This document shows, in pieces, positions 24,553-32,852 of a stretch of DNA of 64,000 nucleotides. The first letter of the stretch is position 1. Each line of letters opens with the position of its first letter. The position numbers were made by a program, and so were the translations under genes. The stretch comes from UBA5177 sp002413265 (GTDB taxonomy: Bacteria; Chloroflexota; UBA5177), in contig DAIORV010000004.1 in the NCBI GenBank assembly GCA_036752825.1, positions 8,702-72,701 of the forward strand, given 5' to 3'. The notes below the pieces were generated by a model. That model made no database searches. It was not told the DNA's origin and worked only from the letters and a program-made list of their open reading frames with translations.

Positions 24553-25269
24553 ATGGAGTTCGACAACAGCTTCACCGTCAATGCTCCGCTACGGCGAGTC
24601 TGGGATTTTCTACTCAACGTCCGTGAAGTCGCTCGCTGCATGCCTGGAGCGGAGCTCACCGAAGTCGTGAGCGACACGGAGTACAAAGGCACCGTCAAAA
24701 TCAAACTAGGAGCGGTGCAGATGGCGTACAAAGGAACGGTGACGATCAGCAAAGTCGACGAAGAATCGCACACCGTCGTGCTCGTCGCATCCGGTAGAGA
24801 AACTCGGGGGACGGGAAACGCCTCCAGCACAACGACCTCGCATCTCGTGGAAGACGGCGCCGCTCGAACGGTAGTCGATCTCCACTCGCAGGTCGATGTG
24901 TCCGGCAGGGTGGCGCAGTTTGGCCGGGGCATCATGCAGGATGTCGCGAGCCGGCTCATCGGCGAATTTGCTCGCAACCTCGAAGCGAAGTTGATCCAGG
25001 GTGAGGATACTCGCTCGCCTGAAGCGGTGCTGTCACAGACTGATGCCTCCACGGCCGTCCAGACCGCAGCCGAGACCGGCGCGCCTGCTGCGAATCACGC
25101 CAGCACTTCGCATCCGGCACCAGTTGTATCTGGGCACCCGACGTCAACTTCAACGCCGGAAGCTCAGCCTATAAAGATGCTGCCCATTCTCGCGGACGTC
25201 GCCCGCTCACAGCTGGCGCGGGGGCTGAGAGGGCTTGCGTCGATAGTTGAACCGAAGGTGAGGCCCTAG
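24553..25269 (+). CDS. coxG: CoxG-like SRPBCC protein
   Basis: The 238-residue protein has a CoxG-type SRPBCC domain (residues 1-148: FTVNAPLRRVWDFLLNVREVA, CMPGAEL, YKGTVKIKLG, VDVSGRVAQFGRGIMQDVASR). A low-complexity Thr/Ala/Pro linker and a C-terminal amphipathic region (ARSQLARGLRGLASIVE) follow. CoxG tethers aerobic CO dehydrogenase to the membrane and helps deliver electrons to quinone, so the C-terminal region may serve as the anchor. It has GGGGAGAA before ATG 24553 and is convergent with the mobA-like gene that ends the form I cox operon. Confidence 0.85.
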   Translation: MEFDNSFTVNAPLRRVWDFLLNVREVARCMPGAELTEVVSDTEYKGTVKIKLGAVQMAYKGTVTISKVDEESHTVVLVASGRETRGTGNASSTTTSHLVEDGAARTVVDLHSQVDVSGRVAQFGRGIMQDVASRLIGEFARNLEAKLIQGEDTRSPEAVLSQTDASTAVQTAAETGAPAANHASTSHPAPVVSGHPTSTSTPEAQPIKMLPILADVARSQLARGLRGLASIVEPKVRP

Positions 25270-25357
25270 CGACTGCAGGGCGGCTAAACTAGGCCAAGAT
25301 GTCGTGACAGCGCAATAGGTCGCGCCCGTAGGAGCTCTTGAAGGCGCCGTTTGCCTG

Positions 25358-25954
25358 CTAGCGGACGGTTGACAAGATACGCTTGTAGTCGTCGAGCGTG
25401 TCGATATCCTGTGGAAGAGGGGTGTCCACATGTACCCGTTCTACAACGTCCGCTAGGTTCTCCAGCAGGCGCCACATGGCTTTTTCGCCGTGCAGGGCGC
25501 TCAACTCGTCAATGAGCGACGCGGAGAAGATGAGCGGGTGGCCCGGTTCCCCGCGATAGCTGAGCGTCAGCGCGGCAGGGCGAGACCGCAGCCATGACCG
25601 CACCGCGAGGCTGATGAGCTCGGTATCCAAGGCCGGCTGGTCGGCCGGTAGAACCGCAATTGCGTCAATCCGGTCAGGAAGCGCACGCAGGCCGGCGTGC
25701 AGTGACGACGAGCATGGACCCTCGTGCTCCACGTGGACGAGACGAGCCCACCTCACACGAGGAGCGGGCACAAGATCCCCCGCGGGCAGGACCACCACGA
25801 CCACATCCAGCTCAGCCACGGACTCGGTTTGCGCAATGGCCTGATCGAGGACCGTCCCGTTCCCAAAAGGCAGCGTCTGCTTGAGCTGGCCCAGGCGACG
25901 TGACCGACCAGCCGCGAGGATTAGTCCGGCGACCTTGCCGTCACGCGAGGACAT
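25358..25954 (-). CDS. mocA: MobA-like molybdenum cofactor nucleotidyltransferase (MocA type)
   Basis: The 198-residue product shows the NTP-transferase signature LILAAGRSRRLGQLKQTLPF (LAAGxSxRxG...K), then VLPADQPALD with the metal-binding Asp, and RGEPGHPLIFSASL. It is most likely the CTP:molybdopterin cytidylyltransferase that makes the MCD cofactor used by CO dehydrogenase. That choice is inferred from being last in the coxMSL-xdhC operon. ATG 25954 lies 14 bases inside the xdhC 3' end. The symbol follows the family and was not confirmed by specificity residues. Confidence 0.82.
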   Translation of the reverse strand: MSSRDGKVAGLILAAGRSRRLGQLKQTLPFGNGTVLDQAIAQTESVAELDVVVVVLPAGDLVPAPRVRWARLVHVEHEGPCSSSLHAGLRALPDRIDAIAVLPADQPALDTELISLAVRSWLRSRPAALTLSYRGEPGHPLIFSASLIDELSALHGEKAMWRLLENLADVVERVHVDTPLPQDIDTLDDYKRILSTVR

Positions 25955-26918
25955 GGTAGCGGTCCGGCTCCCTCTCGTATGCCTCCCGGCAGCTGGCACC
26001 GCAGAAGTAGACGTCACCCGACTGGAACAAGGCGCCGGCGATCTCGACGGCCATCCCGCACACGGGATCCGTGGCGAAGGCTGGAACGCTCGGCTCGGTA
26101 GCTGGAGCCATCCGTTTGTGCCGGCGATTTCGCCGATCGACGATGTCTGCCAGCACAGACAACGCTATCTCTTCAGCAGCATCGGCCAGCGTTCGTCCGG
26201 CGGGGTTGACGATGCCAGATAAGGCATCTCCAGGCCATCCTCGCTTGCGAAGCGCTTGTACCACCGCATTACGTCGTCGGCGCGAGGCGACCAGGCCCAC
26301 ATAGGCAGCTTCCGTGCGCAGGACGGCTTCGAGTGCCTCGACGTCGTAGTGACCCATGGTGGCCACCACGACCCACGAGTCCGAGCCGATCCCGGCACCC
26401 GCGAGGTCCAGGTTCGCCACGATGGAATCGGCCCCGGGAAAATCATCAAGACCTGCTCCCGGGTGAACGCCGCAGCTCCGATACCCGACGATTCCGGCTA
26501 GCCGGGTGAGCGACCGTGCAGTGGGGCTGCGCCCGATGACCACAAGCTGAGGCCGGGCCACGTATGGTTCGAGAAAGATCTCTAGCGTCCCGCCAGACGG
26601 GCAGCTCATCTGGAGGACCACCTCGCCATCTGAGAGAGCGCCCAGGTCATCCGTCTTTTCAGTATCAGGCTTGATCCGAACGACCCGGGGCGTGCCGTCT
26701 TGCAACGCGAGCTGTGCCTCGCGACGGATCGATGGTTCGGAGCACGAGCCGCCAATCCAGCCCACCATGGTCCCGTCCGCCGTAATCACCGCCTTGTCGC
26801 CGGGCTTCGCCGAGGTTGGAGCGGCGACGCGCACTACCGTCGCGATACAACACCTAACACCGGCCGCTCGCAACCGTGCGAACTCGGCGAGGACTTCATC
26901 TGAAACCACGGTGCCCAT
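25941..26918 (-). CDS. XdhC/CoxF family maturation factor with C-terminal YHS domain
   Basis: The 325-residue protein has three parts. Residues 5-90 are an XdhC_CoxI domain (CCIATVVRVAAPTSAKPGDK, GWIGGSCSEPSIRREA). Residues 120-265 are a Rossmann XdhC_C domain (PQLVVIGRSPTARSLTRLAG, ATMGHYDVEALEAVL, YVGLVASRRRRNAV). Residues 280-325 are a YHS metal-binding domain (TDPVCGMAVEIA, VYFCGASCREAY). XdhC proteins bind molybdenum cofactor and help sulfurate it before insertion. The YHS tail could bind copper for the Cu-Mo site, which is inference. It lies 9 bases after coxL. Confidence 0.88.
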   Translation of the reverse strand: MGTVVSDEVLAEFARLRAAGVRCCIATVVRVAAPTSAKPGDKAVITADGTMVGWIGGSCSEPSIRREAQLALQDGTPRVVRIKPDTEKTDDLGALSDGEVVLQMSCPSGGTLEIFLEPYVARPQLVVIGRSPTARSLTRLAGIVGYRSCGVHPGAGLDDFPGADSIVANLDLAGAGIGSDSWVVVATMGHYDVEALEAVLRTEAAYVGLVASRRRRNAVVQALRKRGWPGDALSGIVNPAGRTLADAAEEIALSVLADIVDRRNRRHKRMAPATEPSVPAFATDPVCGMAVEIAGALFQSGDVYFCGASCREAYEREPDRYHVLA

Positions 26919-26927
26919 GCTTGACCC

Positions 26928-29279
26928 CTACGCGTCCACCCCGGCGGCTCGCAGCGCAGCCCAGACCTTGTCGGAGGTGACTGGCATCTCGATATTGCGT
27001 ACCCCCAGATGAGCCACAGCGTCGATCACAGCATTGACATACGCCGCGGGGGAACCCACGGTGGGGGACTCGCCCACACCCTTGGCGCCGAGCGGATGAT
27101 GCGGAGACGGGGTCACGGTCTCATAGACCTCGAAGTTCGGCGTTTCCCAGGCAGTAGGCAAGAGGTAGTCCATGAAATTGGACCCCAAGCAGTTACCGGC
27201 CTCGTCGAACGTGATGAGCTGCGTAAACGCAATGCCGTACCCTTCGCACAGTCCACCATGGATCTGGCCTTCCACGACCATTGGATTAATTCGCACTCCG
27301 CAGTCGTCAACGGCGACCATGCGGCGCACCTTGACCTCACCCGTCCCCCGGTCGATGTCAACCACCACCATGTAGGTCCCGAACGGGTAAGTCATGTTCG
27401 GCGGATCGTAGTAGGTCACACCCTCAAGTCCGGGTTCCATATCGTCCGGCAGGTTCGTGTAGGCGGCAAACGCACAGTCCTGAATAGTTTTGAAGTGCTC
27501 ACGCGAGCCCTTGACGAAGAACTTGCCACGTTCGAACTCCAGATCTTCCGGGCGCGTCTCCAGCAGGTGAGCCGCGAGCTCCTGTGCCTTTGCGCGGAGC
27601 TTGCGGGCAACCATGGCCGTGGCCGCGCCCGCTACCGGCGTGCTGCGAGACGCATAGGTTCCGAGGCCATAGGGCGTATTGTCTGTGTCGCCTTCTCGCA
27701 CCTCCACGTCCGAGAAGGGGATACCCAGCTCCTCCTCCACGATCTGCGCGAAGGTCGTCTCGTGGCCCTGGCCCTGAGACTTTACTCCCAGCTTGAGGAT
27801 GGCTTTTCCGGTGGGATGCACTCGGAGCTCCGCCGAATCGAACATTCGGAGTCCCATAATGTCGTAGTCTTTTCCGTGGCCGGCACCGACGACCTCAGTA
27901 AAGGACGCCACACCGATGCCCATGAACTCTCCGCGTGCACGCTTTTCAGCCTGTTCGCGCCGCAGCTCCTCGTAACCCAGCTTTTCGATCGCCAGGTCCA
28001 TCGCACCGTGGTAGTCCCCGCTGTCGTAGACCCAGCCGGTGCATGAAAGATACGGGAACTGGTCCTTGCGTACAAAGTTCTTCCGCCGCAGCTCAACCGG
28101 ATCGATCTCTAGCTCATACGCGGCGCTCTGGACCAGTCTCTCGATGAGGTAGGACGCCTCCGTCACGCGGAAGGAACAGCGATACGCCACGCCGCCCGGC
28201 GCCTTGTTCGTGTAGGCGCCGTCCGCGATGATATGCGCAGCGGGCATGTCGTACGACCCTGTCACTATGTGGAAGAGTCCAGCCTTGAACTTGGATGGTT
28301 GTGCGTCGGCAAAGAACGCGCCGTTGTCGCTGATCAATCGGACGCGCAAGCCAAGCATGGTTCCGTCGTCCTTCAGAGCCAGCTCGCCGCTCATGTGGTA
28401 GTCACGGGCGAAACCGGTGGAAATCAGATTCTCCGACCTGTCCTCGATCCACTTGACCGGCTTTCCCAGCAGGAGAGAGGCTGCCGTCGCCACGACATAG
28501 CCGGGATAGACGGGCACTTTGTTTCCGAAGCCGCCGCCGATGTCGGGGGAGATGATCCGGATTTCCTGTTCGGGCAACCCCGTGACGAGAGCGAAGACGG
28601 TCCGGATGGCATGGGGCGCCTGGCTGGTCATGTAGATGGTCGTGTGCTTTGTCGCCGGGTTCACATCCGCGACGCAGCCACATGTCTCCAAGGGCGCAGG
28701 ATGGCAGCGAGGATAGTGGGTGGTAAGCGATACCACCTTGTCGGCCTGTGCGAAGGCCGCGTCTGTGGCCGCCTTGTCTCCCGCCTCCCAGTGGTAGATG
28801 TGATTGTCGGTCTGTCCCTCTTTGTCGTCCCGAATAACCGGAACGCCCGGATCGTTGGCCTTGTGAGGATCGACGACCGCTTGCAGCGGCTCGTACTCAA
28901 CCTCGATAAGATCCACCGCATCCTGAGCGAGATAGGGATCGGAAGCGATGACCGCGGCCACTTCCTGGCCCTGGAACCGTACCTTATCTGTTGCCAGCAC
29001 AGCTTGCGTGTCGCCGCTCATCGTCGGCATCCATGCCAGGTTGTGCGCCGCCATCAACTCACCCGTTACCACCGCCACGACGCCGGGTAGGACGCTTGCC
29101 GCGTCCGCGTTGATCGACAGGATCTTCGCGTGGGCGTGTGGGCTGCGCAGGATCTTCATGTAGAGCATGCCGGGGAGAACCACGTCGTCGATGTAGGTTC
29201 CCTTACCGCGGATGAAGCGCGGATCTTCCTTGCGCTTGACCGAAGCGCCAATGCCACCGTGCGCGATCTCAGTTGCCAT
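26928..29279 (-). CDS. coxL: form I aerobic carbon-monoxide dehydrogenase large subunit
   Basis: The 783-residue molybdopterin subunit oxidises CO to CO2 at a Mo-S-Cu centre. The form I diagnostic loop AYRCSFR is intact, with the copper-ligand Cys at residue 368. Other cofactor-binding stretches are SPDIGGGFGNKVPVYPGY, GQGQGHET-like SQGQGHETTFAQIVEEELG, YGLGTYASRSTP and GAKGVGESPTVGSPAAYVNA (final Glu base). It follows coxM and coxS in the classical form I order M-S-L, three bases after coxS. High similarity in pattern to Oligotropha-type CoxL makes true CO oxidation likely. Confidence 0.95.
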   Translation of the reverse strand: MATEIAHGGIGASVKRKEDPRFIRGKGTYIDDVVLPGMLYMKILRSPHAHAKILSINADAASVLPGVVAVVTGELMAAHNLAWMPTMSGDTQAVLATDKVRFQGQEVAAVIASDPYLAQDAVDLIEVEYEPLQAVVDPHKANDPGVPVIRDDKEGQTDNHIYHWEAGDKAATDAAFAQADKVVSLTTHYPRCHPAPLETCGCVADVNPATKHTTIYMTSQAPHAIRTVFALVTGLPEQEIRIISPDIGGGFGNKVPVYPGYVVATAASLLLGKPVKWIEDRSENLISTGFARDYHMSGELALKDDGTMLGLRVRLISDNGAFFADAQPSKFKAGLFHIVTGSYDMPAAHIIADGAYTNKAPGGVAYRCSFRVTEASYLIERLVQSAAYELEIDPVELRRKNFVRKDQFPYLSCTGWVYDSGDYHGAMDLAIEKLGYEELRREQAEKRARGEFMGIGVASFTEVVGAGHGKDYDIMGLRMFDSAELRVHPTGKAILKLGVKSQGQGHETTFAQIVEEELGIPFSDVEVREGDTDNTPYGLGTYASRSTPVAGAATAMVARKLRAKAQELAAHLLETRPEDLEFERGKFFVKGSREHFKTIQDCAFAAYTNLPDDMEPGLEGVTYYDPPNMTYPFGTYMVVVDIDRGTGEVKVRRMVAVDDCGVRINPMVVEGQIHGGLCEGYGIAFTQLITFDEAGNCLGSNFMDYLLPTAWETPNFEVYETVTPSPHHPLGAKGVGESPTVGSPAAYVNAVIDAVAHLGVRNIEMPVTSDKVWAALRAAGVDA

Positions 29280-29282
29280 GGT

Positions 29283-29792
29283 TTATCTCCCTTCGCCGGC
29301 GCCTACTGGAACCGCGTTTTCCTCACGGATGTTCTCGGCGGCTCGGCGGACGGACTTGACGATATTCATGTACCCGGTGCAGCGGCACAGATTGCCGGAA
29401 AGGGCCCAGCGAATCTCCTCTTCGCTCGGATTGGGATTGGACTCGAGCAGCGCGACGGAGGCCATCATCATACCGGGCGTGCAAAAGCCGCACTGAAGAC
29501 CGTGTTCTTCCATAAAGGCTGCTTGGATCGGATGGAGCGTGCCGTTCTGCTCCAGGCCCTCCACGGTCCGAATCTCGCGCCCATCCGCCTGGACCGCGAG
29601 GGCAGTGCAGGACTTGATGGGCACGCCGTCGAGCAGCACGGTGCAGACACCGCAGCTTGTGGTGTCACAACCCACGTGCACGCCTGTGAGCCGCAGCTGC
29701 TCGCGCAAAAAGAAGGCCAGAAGTTGGCGAGGCTCGACATCCGCAGCGTGGGTAGTCCCATTGACGGTGACCTCAATATGTTGCGTCGTCAT
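29283..29792 (-). CDS. coxS: carbon-monoxide dehydrogenase small iron-sulfur subunit (form I)
   Basis: The 169-residue protein carries two [2Fe-2S] clusters. The plant-ferredoxin-like N-domain has Cys42, 47, 50 and 62 (GCDTTSCGVCTVLLDG, KSC). The helical C-domain has QCGFCTPGMMMA and NLCRCTGYMNI. It passes electrons from the Mo site to the FAD of CoxM. Its ATG overlaps the coxM stop as ATGA, and coxL begins three bases after its end. The tail (AVPVGAGEGR) is slightly longer than usual. Confidence 0.95.
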   Translation of the reverse strand: MTTQHIEVTVNGTTHAADVEPRQLLAFFLREQLRLTGVHVGCDTTSCGVCTVLLDGVPIKSCTALAVQADGREIRTVEGLEQNGTLHPIQAAFMEEHGLQCGFCTPGMMMASVALLESNPNPSEEEIRWALSGNLCRCTGYMNIVKSVRRAAENIREENAVPVGAGEGR

Positions 29793-30652
29793 CGGTTCAT
29801 TCCTCCCGCCTGCTTCAGCGCGCGCTGCACGTACACGCGCACAACGTCGCGCTTATACTCCGCCGAACCCCGCAGGTCGGATGTTGGATCCGCGGCATCC
29901 GCGGCTCGCCTCGATGCTTCCTCAATGGCCTCGTTGTCGAGCCGGCGTCCGCTCAGCGCAACTTCGGCTTCTCTCGCCTCCAGATTGGTTGCGCCGACCG
30001 CCGTGAGACCAATGCCGGCCGTTCGGCACGTCCCGTCATCCATATCGAGACAGACCGCCACTCCCACGGTGGCGAAGTCACCGATCTTGCGTTCGAGCTT
30101 CGAATACGAGCCGAACGCTCGACCCCGGGCGAGGGGAACCCGAATCTCTACCAGTAGCTCGTCCGGAGCAAGTGCCGTGGTGAAGGGACCCTCGAAAAAT
30201 TCGCGCGCGCGAAGCACACGCTCCCCGCGATTGCTCAATGCCACAAAATCCGAGTTGGCTGCGATCATCACCGAGCCCAGGTCGCCCGCAGGATCAGCAT
30301 GTGCCAGCGAGCCGCCGATTGTCCCCCAGTTGCGAACAATCGGATCGGCGATCTGGGGTGCTGCCGCCGCCAGGGCAGGCGCATGCTCTCGGGCCACGGG
30401 TGATGCAGCGAGGAAGGCGTGCCGCGTACCAGCCCCGATTCGAAGCTGCTCACCCTCCACGCGCACATATTCGAAACCCTCCAGCCGCCCGATATCGATC
30501 AACACCTCCGGCAGGGCAAAGCGCAGTTTCAGGAGGGGAATAAGACTCTGGCCGCCCGCCAGCAGTTTCCCCTCATCGCCACGTTGCGCCAGGATCTGCA
30601 CGGTCTCCGTTAGATCTGAGGGGCGGACATAATCGAATGCTGCAGGGAGCAT
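29789..30652 (-). CDS. coxM: carbon-monoxide dehydrogenase medium FAD subunit (form I)
   Basis: The 287-residue PCMH-type flavoprotein has the FAD motifs LLAGGQSLIPLLKLR (residues 31-45) and GTIGGSLAHADPAGDL (residues 110-125), and CoxM-like C-domain residues (SYSKLERKIGDFATVGVAV). It receives electrons from CoxS and hands them to the respiratory chain. First gene of coxMSL-xdhC-mocA. A strong ribosome site AAGGAGG lies upstream, and a 20-base palindrome sits in the divergent spacer (30693-30712). Confidence 0.94.
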   Translation of the reverse strand: MLPAAFDYVRPSDLTETVQILAQRGDEGKLLAGGQSLIPLLKLRFALPEVLIDIGRLEGFEYVRVEGEQLRIGAGTRHAFLAASPVAREHAPALAAAAPQIADPIVRNWGTIGGSLAHADPAGDLGSVMIAANSDFVALSNRGERVLRAREFFEGPFTTALAPDELLVEIRVPLARGRAFGSYSKLERKIGDFATVGVAVCLDMDDGTCRTAGIGLTAVGATNLEAREAEVALSGRRLDNEAIEEASRRAADAADPTSDLRGSAEYKRDVVRVYVQRALKQAGGMNR

Positions 30653-30692
30653 GTGGCCATCCTCCTTTTTCCGCCGAGCGTATACAGTTGTG

Positions 30693-30712
30693 CCCCAACG
30701 TAAGCCTTGGGG
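30693..30712. promoter_or_regulatory. palindrome in coxM / xdhC divergent spacer
   Basis: CCCCAA (30693-30698) and TTGGGG (30707-30712) form an inverted repeat with 8-base spacing, between the divergent starts of coxM (30652) and xdhC (30825). TATACG at 30681-30685 region on the opposite strand could be a coxM -10. A regulator site is possible; the regulator itself is not encoded nearby. Confidence 0.35.
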
Positions 30713-30824
30713 GCCTCCGCGTCAAAGCACGAGGGCTTTGTCGAGCGCATAACGCTATGCTGAATCACCAAAACCGCTCGGCGCGGACTTTTCAGGGCGG
30801 CGAGGTAGGTGAAAGGGCGGGACG

Positions 30825-31211
30825 ATGCGCGAAATTGTGGACCATGTGCGTTCGTGGCAGGCAGAGGGCGAGCACGTGGCGATTGCGACGGTCCTCACGA
30901 CGGCGGGATCCACGCCGCGACCGGTTGGAGCCAAGATGGCGGTTACTGCGAGCGGCAAGATCGCGGGGTCGATCAGCGGTGGCTGCGTCGATGCGGACGT
31001 CATCGAGCATGCCGTGGAGGTCCTGCGCACCGGCCGACCGGAGATTATCGAGTACGGCTACTCGCCAGACATGTCGTGGGAGGTCGGCCTGATGTGCGGC
31101 GGTTCGGTTCAAGTCTTCGTCGAGCCGGTCGACGCCGCCTATACACCCGTGGGCGCGGGTTGGCTCGATACCCTCTCACACCGGGCCGGCGACCCGGTAT
31201 CTGGAACCTAG
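30825..31211 (+). CDS. XdhC family protein, N-terminal CoxI domain (first part of a split xdhC)
   Basis: The 128-residue product is an XdhC_CoxI domain: VRSWQAEGEHVAIATVLTTAG, STPRPVGAKMAVTASGKIAGS, ISGGCVDADVIEHAVEVL, LMCGGSVQVFVEPVD. In full-length XdhC the sequence continues into a Rossmann domain. Here the frame ends at 31211, while the continuation (LFDRLAKALEADVP) appears in another frame from about 31200. Stand-alone CoxI-domain proteins do exist, so two proteins or a frameshifted gene are both possible. ATG 30825 follows AAAGGGCGGG. It is divergent from coxM. Confidence 0.8.
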   Translation: MREIVDHVRSWQAEGEHVAIATVLTTAGSTPRPVGAKMAVTASGKIAGSISGGCVDADVIEHAVEVLRTGRPEIIEYGYSPDMSWEVGLMCGGSVQVFVEPVDAAYTPVGAGWLDTLSHRAGDPVSGT

Positions 31212-31242
31212 TCTGACCCTCTTCGATCGCCTGGCCAAGGCG

Positions 31243-31992
31243 TTGGAGGCGGATGTCCCCGCCGCGACCGCGACCGTCGTGCGGCCGCTGGAGCGGGCCG
31301 GACGGAAAATGCTGATCTTGCAGGACGGCGGTGAGGAGGGCAGCCTCGGCGACGCGGGTCTCGACGCTGAGGTGAAGGCCGATGCGCTTGCTCTTCTGCG
31401 CAATGGCACCACAGAAGTGCGGACGTATGGTCCAACGAGCTCGATTCTAGACCCTGTCGACATCTTCATTGAGTCCTTCGCTCCTCTTCCACGTCTGCTC
31501 ATCATGGGCGCTGTTCACGCCGCTCCGGCGCTCTGTGCGGTTGCGGCCAAAGTAGGCTATCGGGTCACCGTGATCGATGCCAGAGCCTCGTACACGACGC
31601 GCGAACGCTTCCCAGACGCGGCGGAGATCCTCGTCGCCTGGCCGCACCTCGCACTGGAATCACTCCCACCGCTCGACGCATCCACCTATGTGGCCGTTCT
31701 GACCCACGACCCCAAATTTGAGGAGCCGCTGCTGCCCGTGCTGCTGCGGAGCGATGCGCGCTACGTCGGCATGATCGGCAGCCGCACTACACAGCGGCAG
31801 CGGCGCGCGATGCTGCTGCAGAGTGGCGTTTCGGAGGAAGAAATCGCGCGATTACGGGGGCCCATCGGCCTCGACATCGGCGCCGTCACACCCGAGGAGA
31901 TCGCGCTCGCCATTCTGTCAGAGATGGCCACGGTGAAGTATGGCCGCACCGGTCGTCCGCTCGTTGAGATCAGCGGTGCGGCGGTAGGCTGA
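31243..31992 (+). CDS. XdhC family protein, C-terminal Rossmann part
   Basis: This second part includes PRLLIMGAVHAAPALCAVAAK (nucleotide-binding strand and glycine loop), VTVIDARASYTTRERFP, VAVLTHDPKFEEPLL, YVGMIGSRTTQRQRR and GLDIGAVTPEEIALAI, the XdhC_C signature. Similar proteins begin with LFDRLxxALE, which here lies upstream of the first usable start (TTG 31243), and no ATG/GTG is available in that frame. Thus the true start is unclear and a frameshift joining it to the preceding domain is likely. It ends 3 bases before the convergent stop of the form II coxM. Confidence 0.75.
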   Translation: MEADVPAATATVVRPLERAGRKMLILQDGGEEGSLGDAGLDAEVKADALALLRNGTTEVRTYGPTSSILDPVDIFIESFAPLPRLLIMGAVHAAPALCAVAAKVGYRVTVIDARASYTTRERFPDAAEILVAWPHLALESLPPLDASTYVAVLTHDPKFEEPLLPVLLRSDARYVGMIGSRTTQRQRRAMLLQSGVSEEEIARLRGPIGLDIGAVTPEEIALAILSEMATVKYGRTGRPLVEISGAAVG

Positions 31993-31994
31993 GG

Positions 31995-32852
31995 CTATCC
32001 ACTGAGCGCAGTTTCGAGCGCGCGCAGCGTCAGGATCCGGGCGAGATGAAGCTTGTACTCGGGAGAGCCCTTTAGCTCCCCGGGAGGATTGAGACCATCG
32101 GCGGCGCGCTCGGCTGCGGCGCCGAGAGCCTCTCTCGTCGACGGACCTCCGCGAAGCGCCTCCTCGACGGCAGTGGCGCGAACTGGTGTGCTCCCAACAT
32201 TGGTCAACACGACCCCAGCATCTCGAACCGACCCGTTGTCGAGTGTGAGACTTACGGCGACACCCACGATGGCCCAGTCGGCGGCCCGCTGCCGAAATTT
32301 TTGGTACGTGCTCGAGGTACGCCCGCTGGCGTACGGCACGCGAATCTCGGTGACCACTTCCTCGGGATAGAGCGTGCTCGTCCACGTGTTCTGAAAGAAG
32401 CCGTCAGCCGGGATCAACCGCTCCCCCCGCGGCCCGCGGGCCACGATCCCGGCCCGCAGCACAGTGACTATAGACGGCAGATCGGAGGCGGGGTCCGCGT
32501 GAGCCAGACTACCTCCAATAGTCCCTCTGTTCCGCACCTGCATGTCGCCGACCATCCCTGCAGCGTGCGAGAGCAAGGGCACGCGTTCCTGCACAAGTGC
32601 CGATGACTCCAGCATGTAGTGGGTAGTCATAGATCCGATGGCCAGGTGATCCCCTGCGTCGCGGATATACCTTAGGTCTTCGATTTTGCCGAGATCCACG
32701 AGTACACCGGGAGCGGCCAGGCGCAGCTTCATAAGCGGCAGCAAGCTGTGGCCACCAGCCAGAAGCTTGGCTTGATCACCGTGCTTTTGAAGCATCTCGA
32801 TGGCCTCGTCGACGGACGATGCCGCGATGTAGTCGAAAGCCGCTGGGATCAT
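31995..32852 (-). CDS. coxM: form II CODH-like medium FAD subunit
   Basis: The 285-residue flavoprotein has FAD motifs LLAGGHSLLPLMKLR and GTIGGSLAHADPASDLPS, and the C-domain YQKFRQRAADWAIVGVAVS. Its ATG 32852 overlaps the coxL stop as ATGA. The order S-L-M marks it as a form II (BMS-type) cluster, separate from the M-S-L form I operon 1 kb away. It is paralogous to the 29789-30652 protein but clearly diverged (GGH for GGQ in the first FAD motif). Confidence 0.92.
   Translation of the reverse strand: MIPAAFDYIAASSVDEAIEMLQKHGDQAKLLAGGHSLLPLMKLRLAAPGVLVDLGKIEDLRYIRDAGDHLAIGSMTTHYMLESSALVQERVPLLSHAAGMVGDMQVRNRGTIGGSLAHADPASDLPSIVTVLRAGIVARGPRGERLIPADGFFQNTWTSTLYPEEVVTEIRVPYASGRTSSTYQKFRQRAADWAIVGVAVSLTLDNGSVRDAGVVLTNVGSTPVRATAVEEALRGGPSTREALGAAAERAADGLNPPGELKGSPEYKLHLARILTLRALETALSG

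Noticed and set aside
27009..28046. 345-codon plus-strand ORF
   Set aside because: It is antisense to the form I coxL gene and has no recognisable domain.
29130..30632. 500-codon plus-strand ORF
   Set aside because: It is antisense to coxS and coxM, whose protein signatures are unmistakable. Its composition (Arg/Ser-rich) is typical of GC-rich shadow frames.
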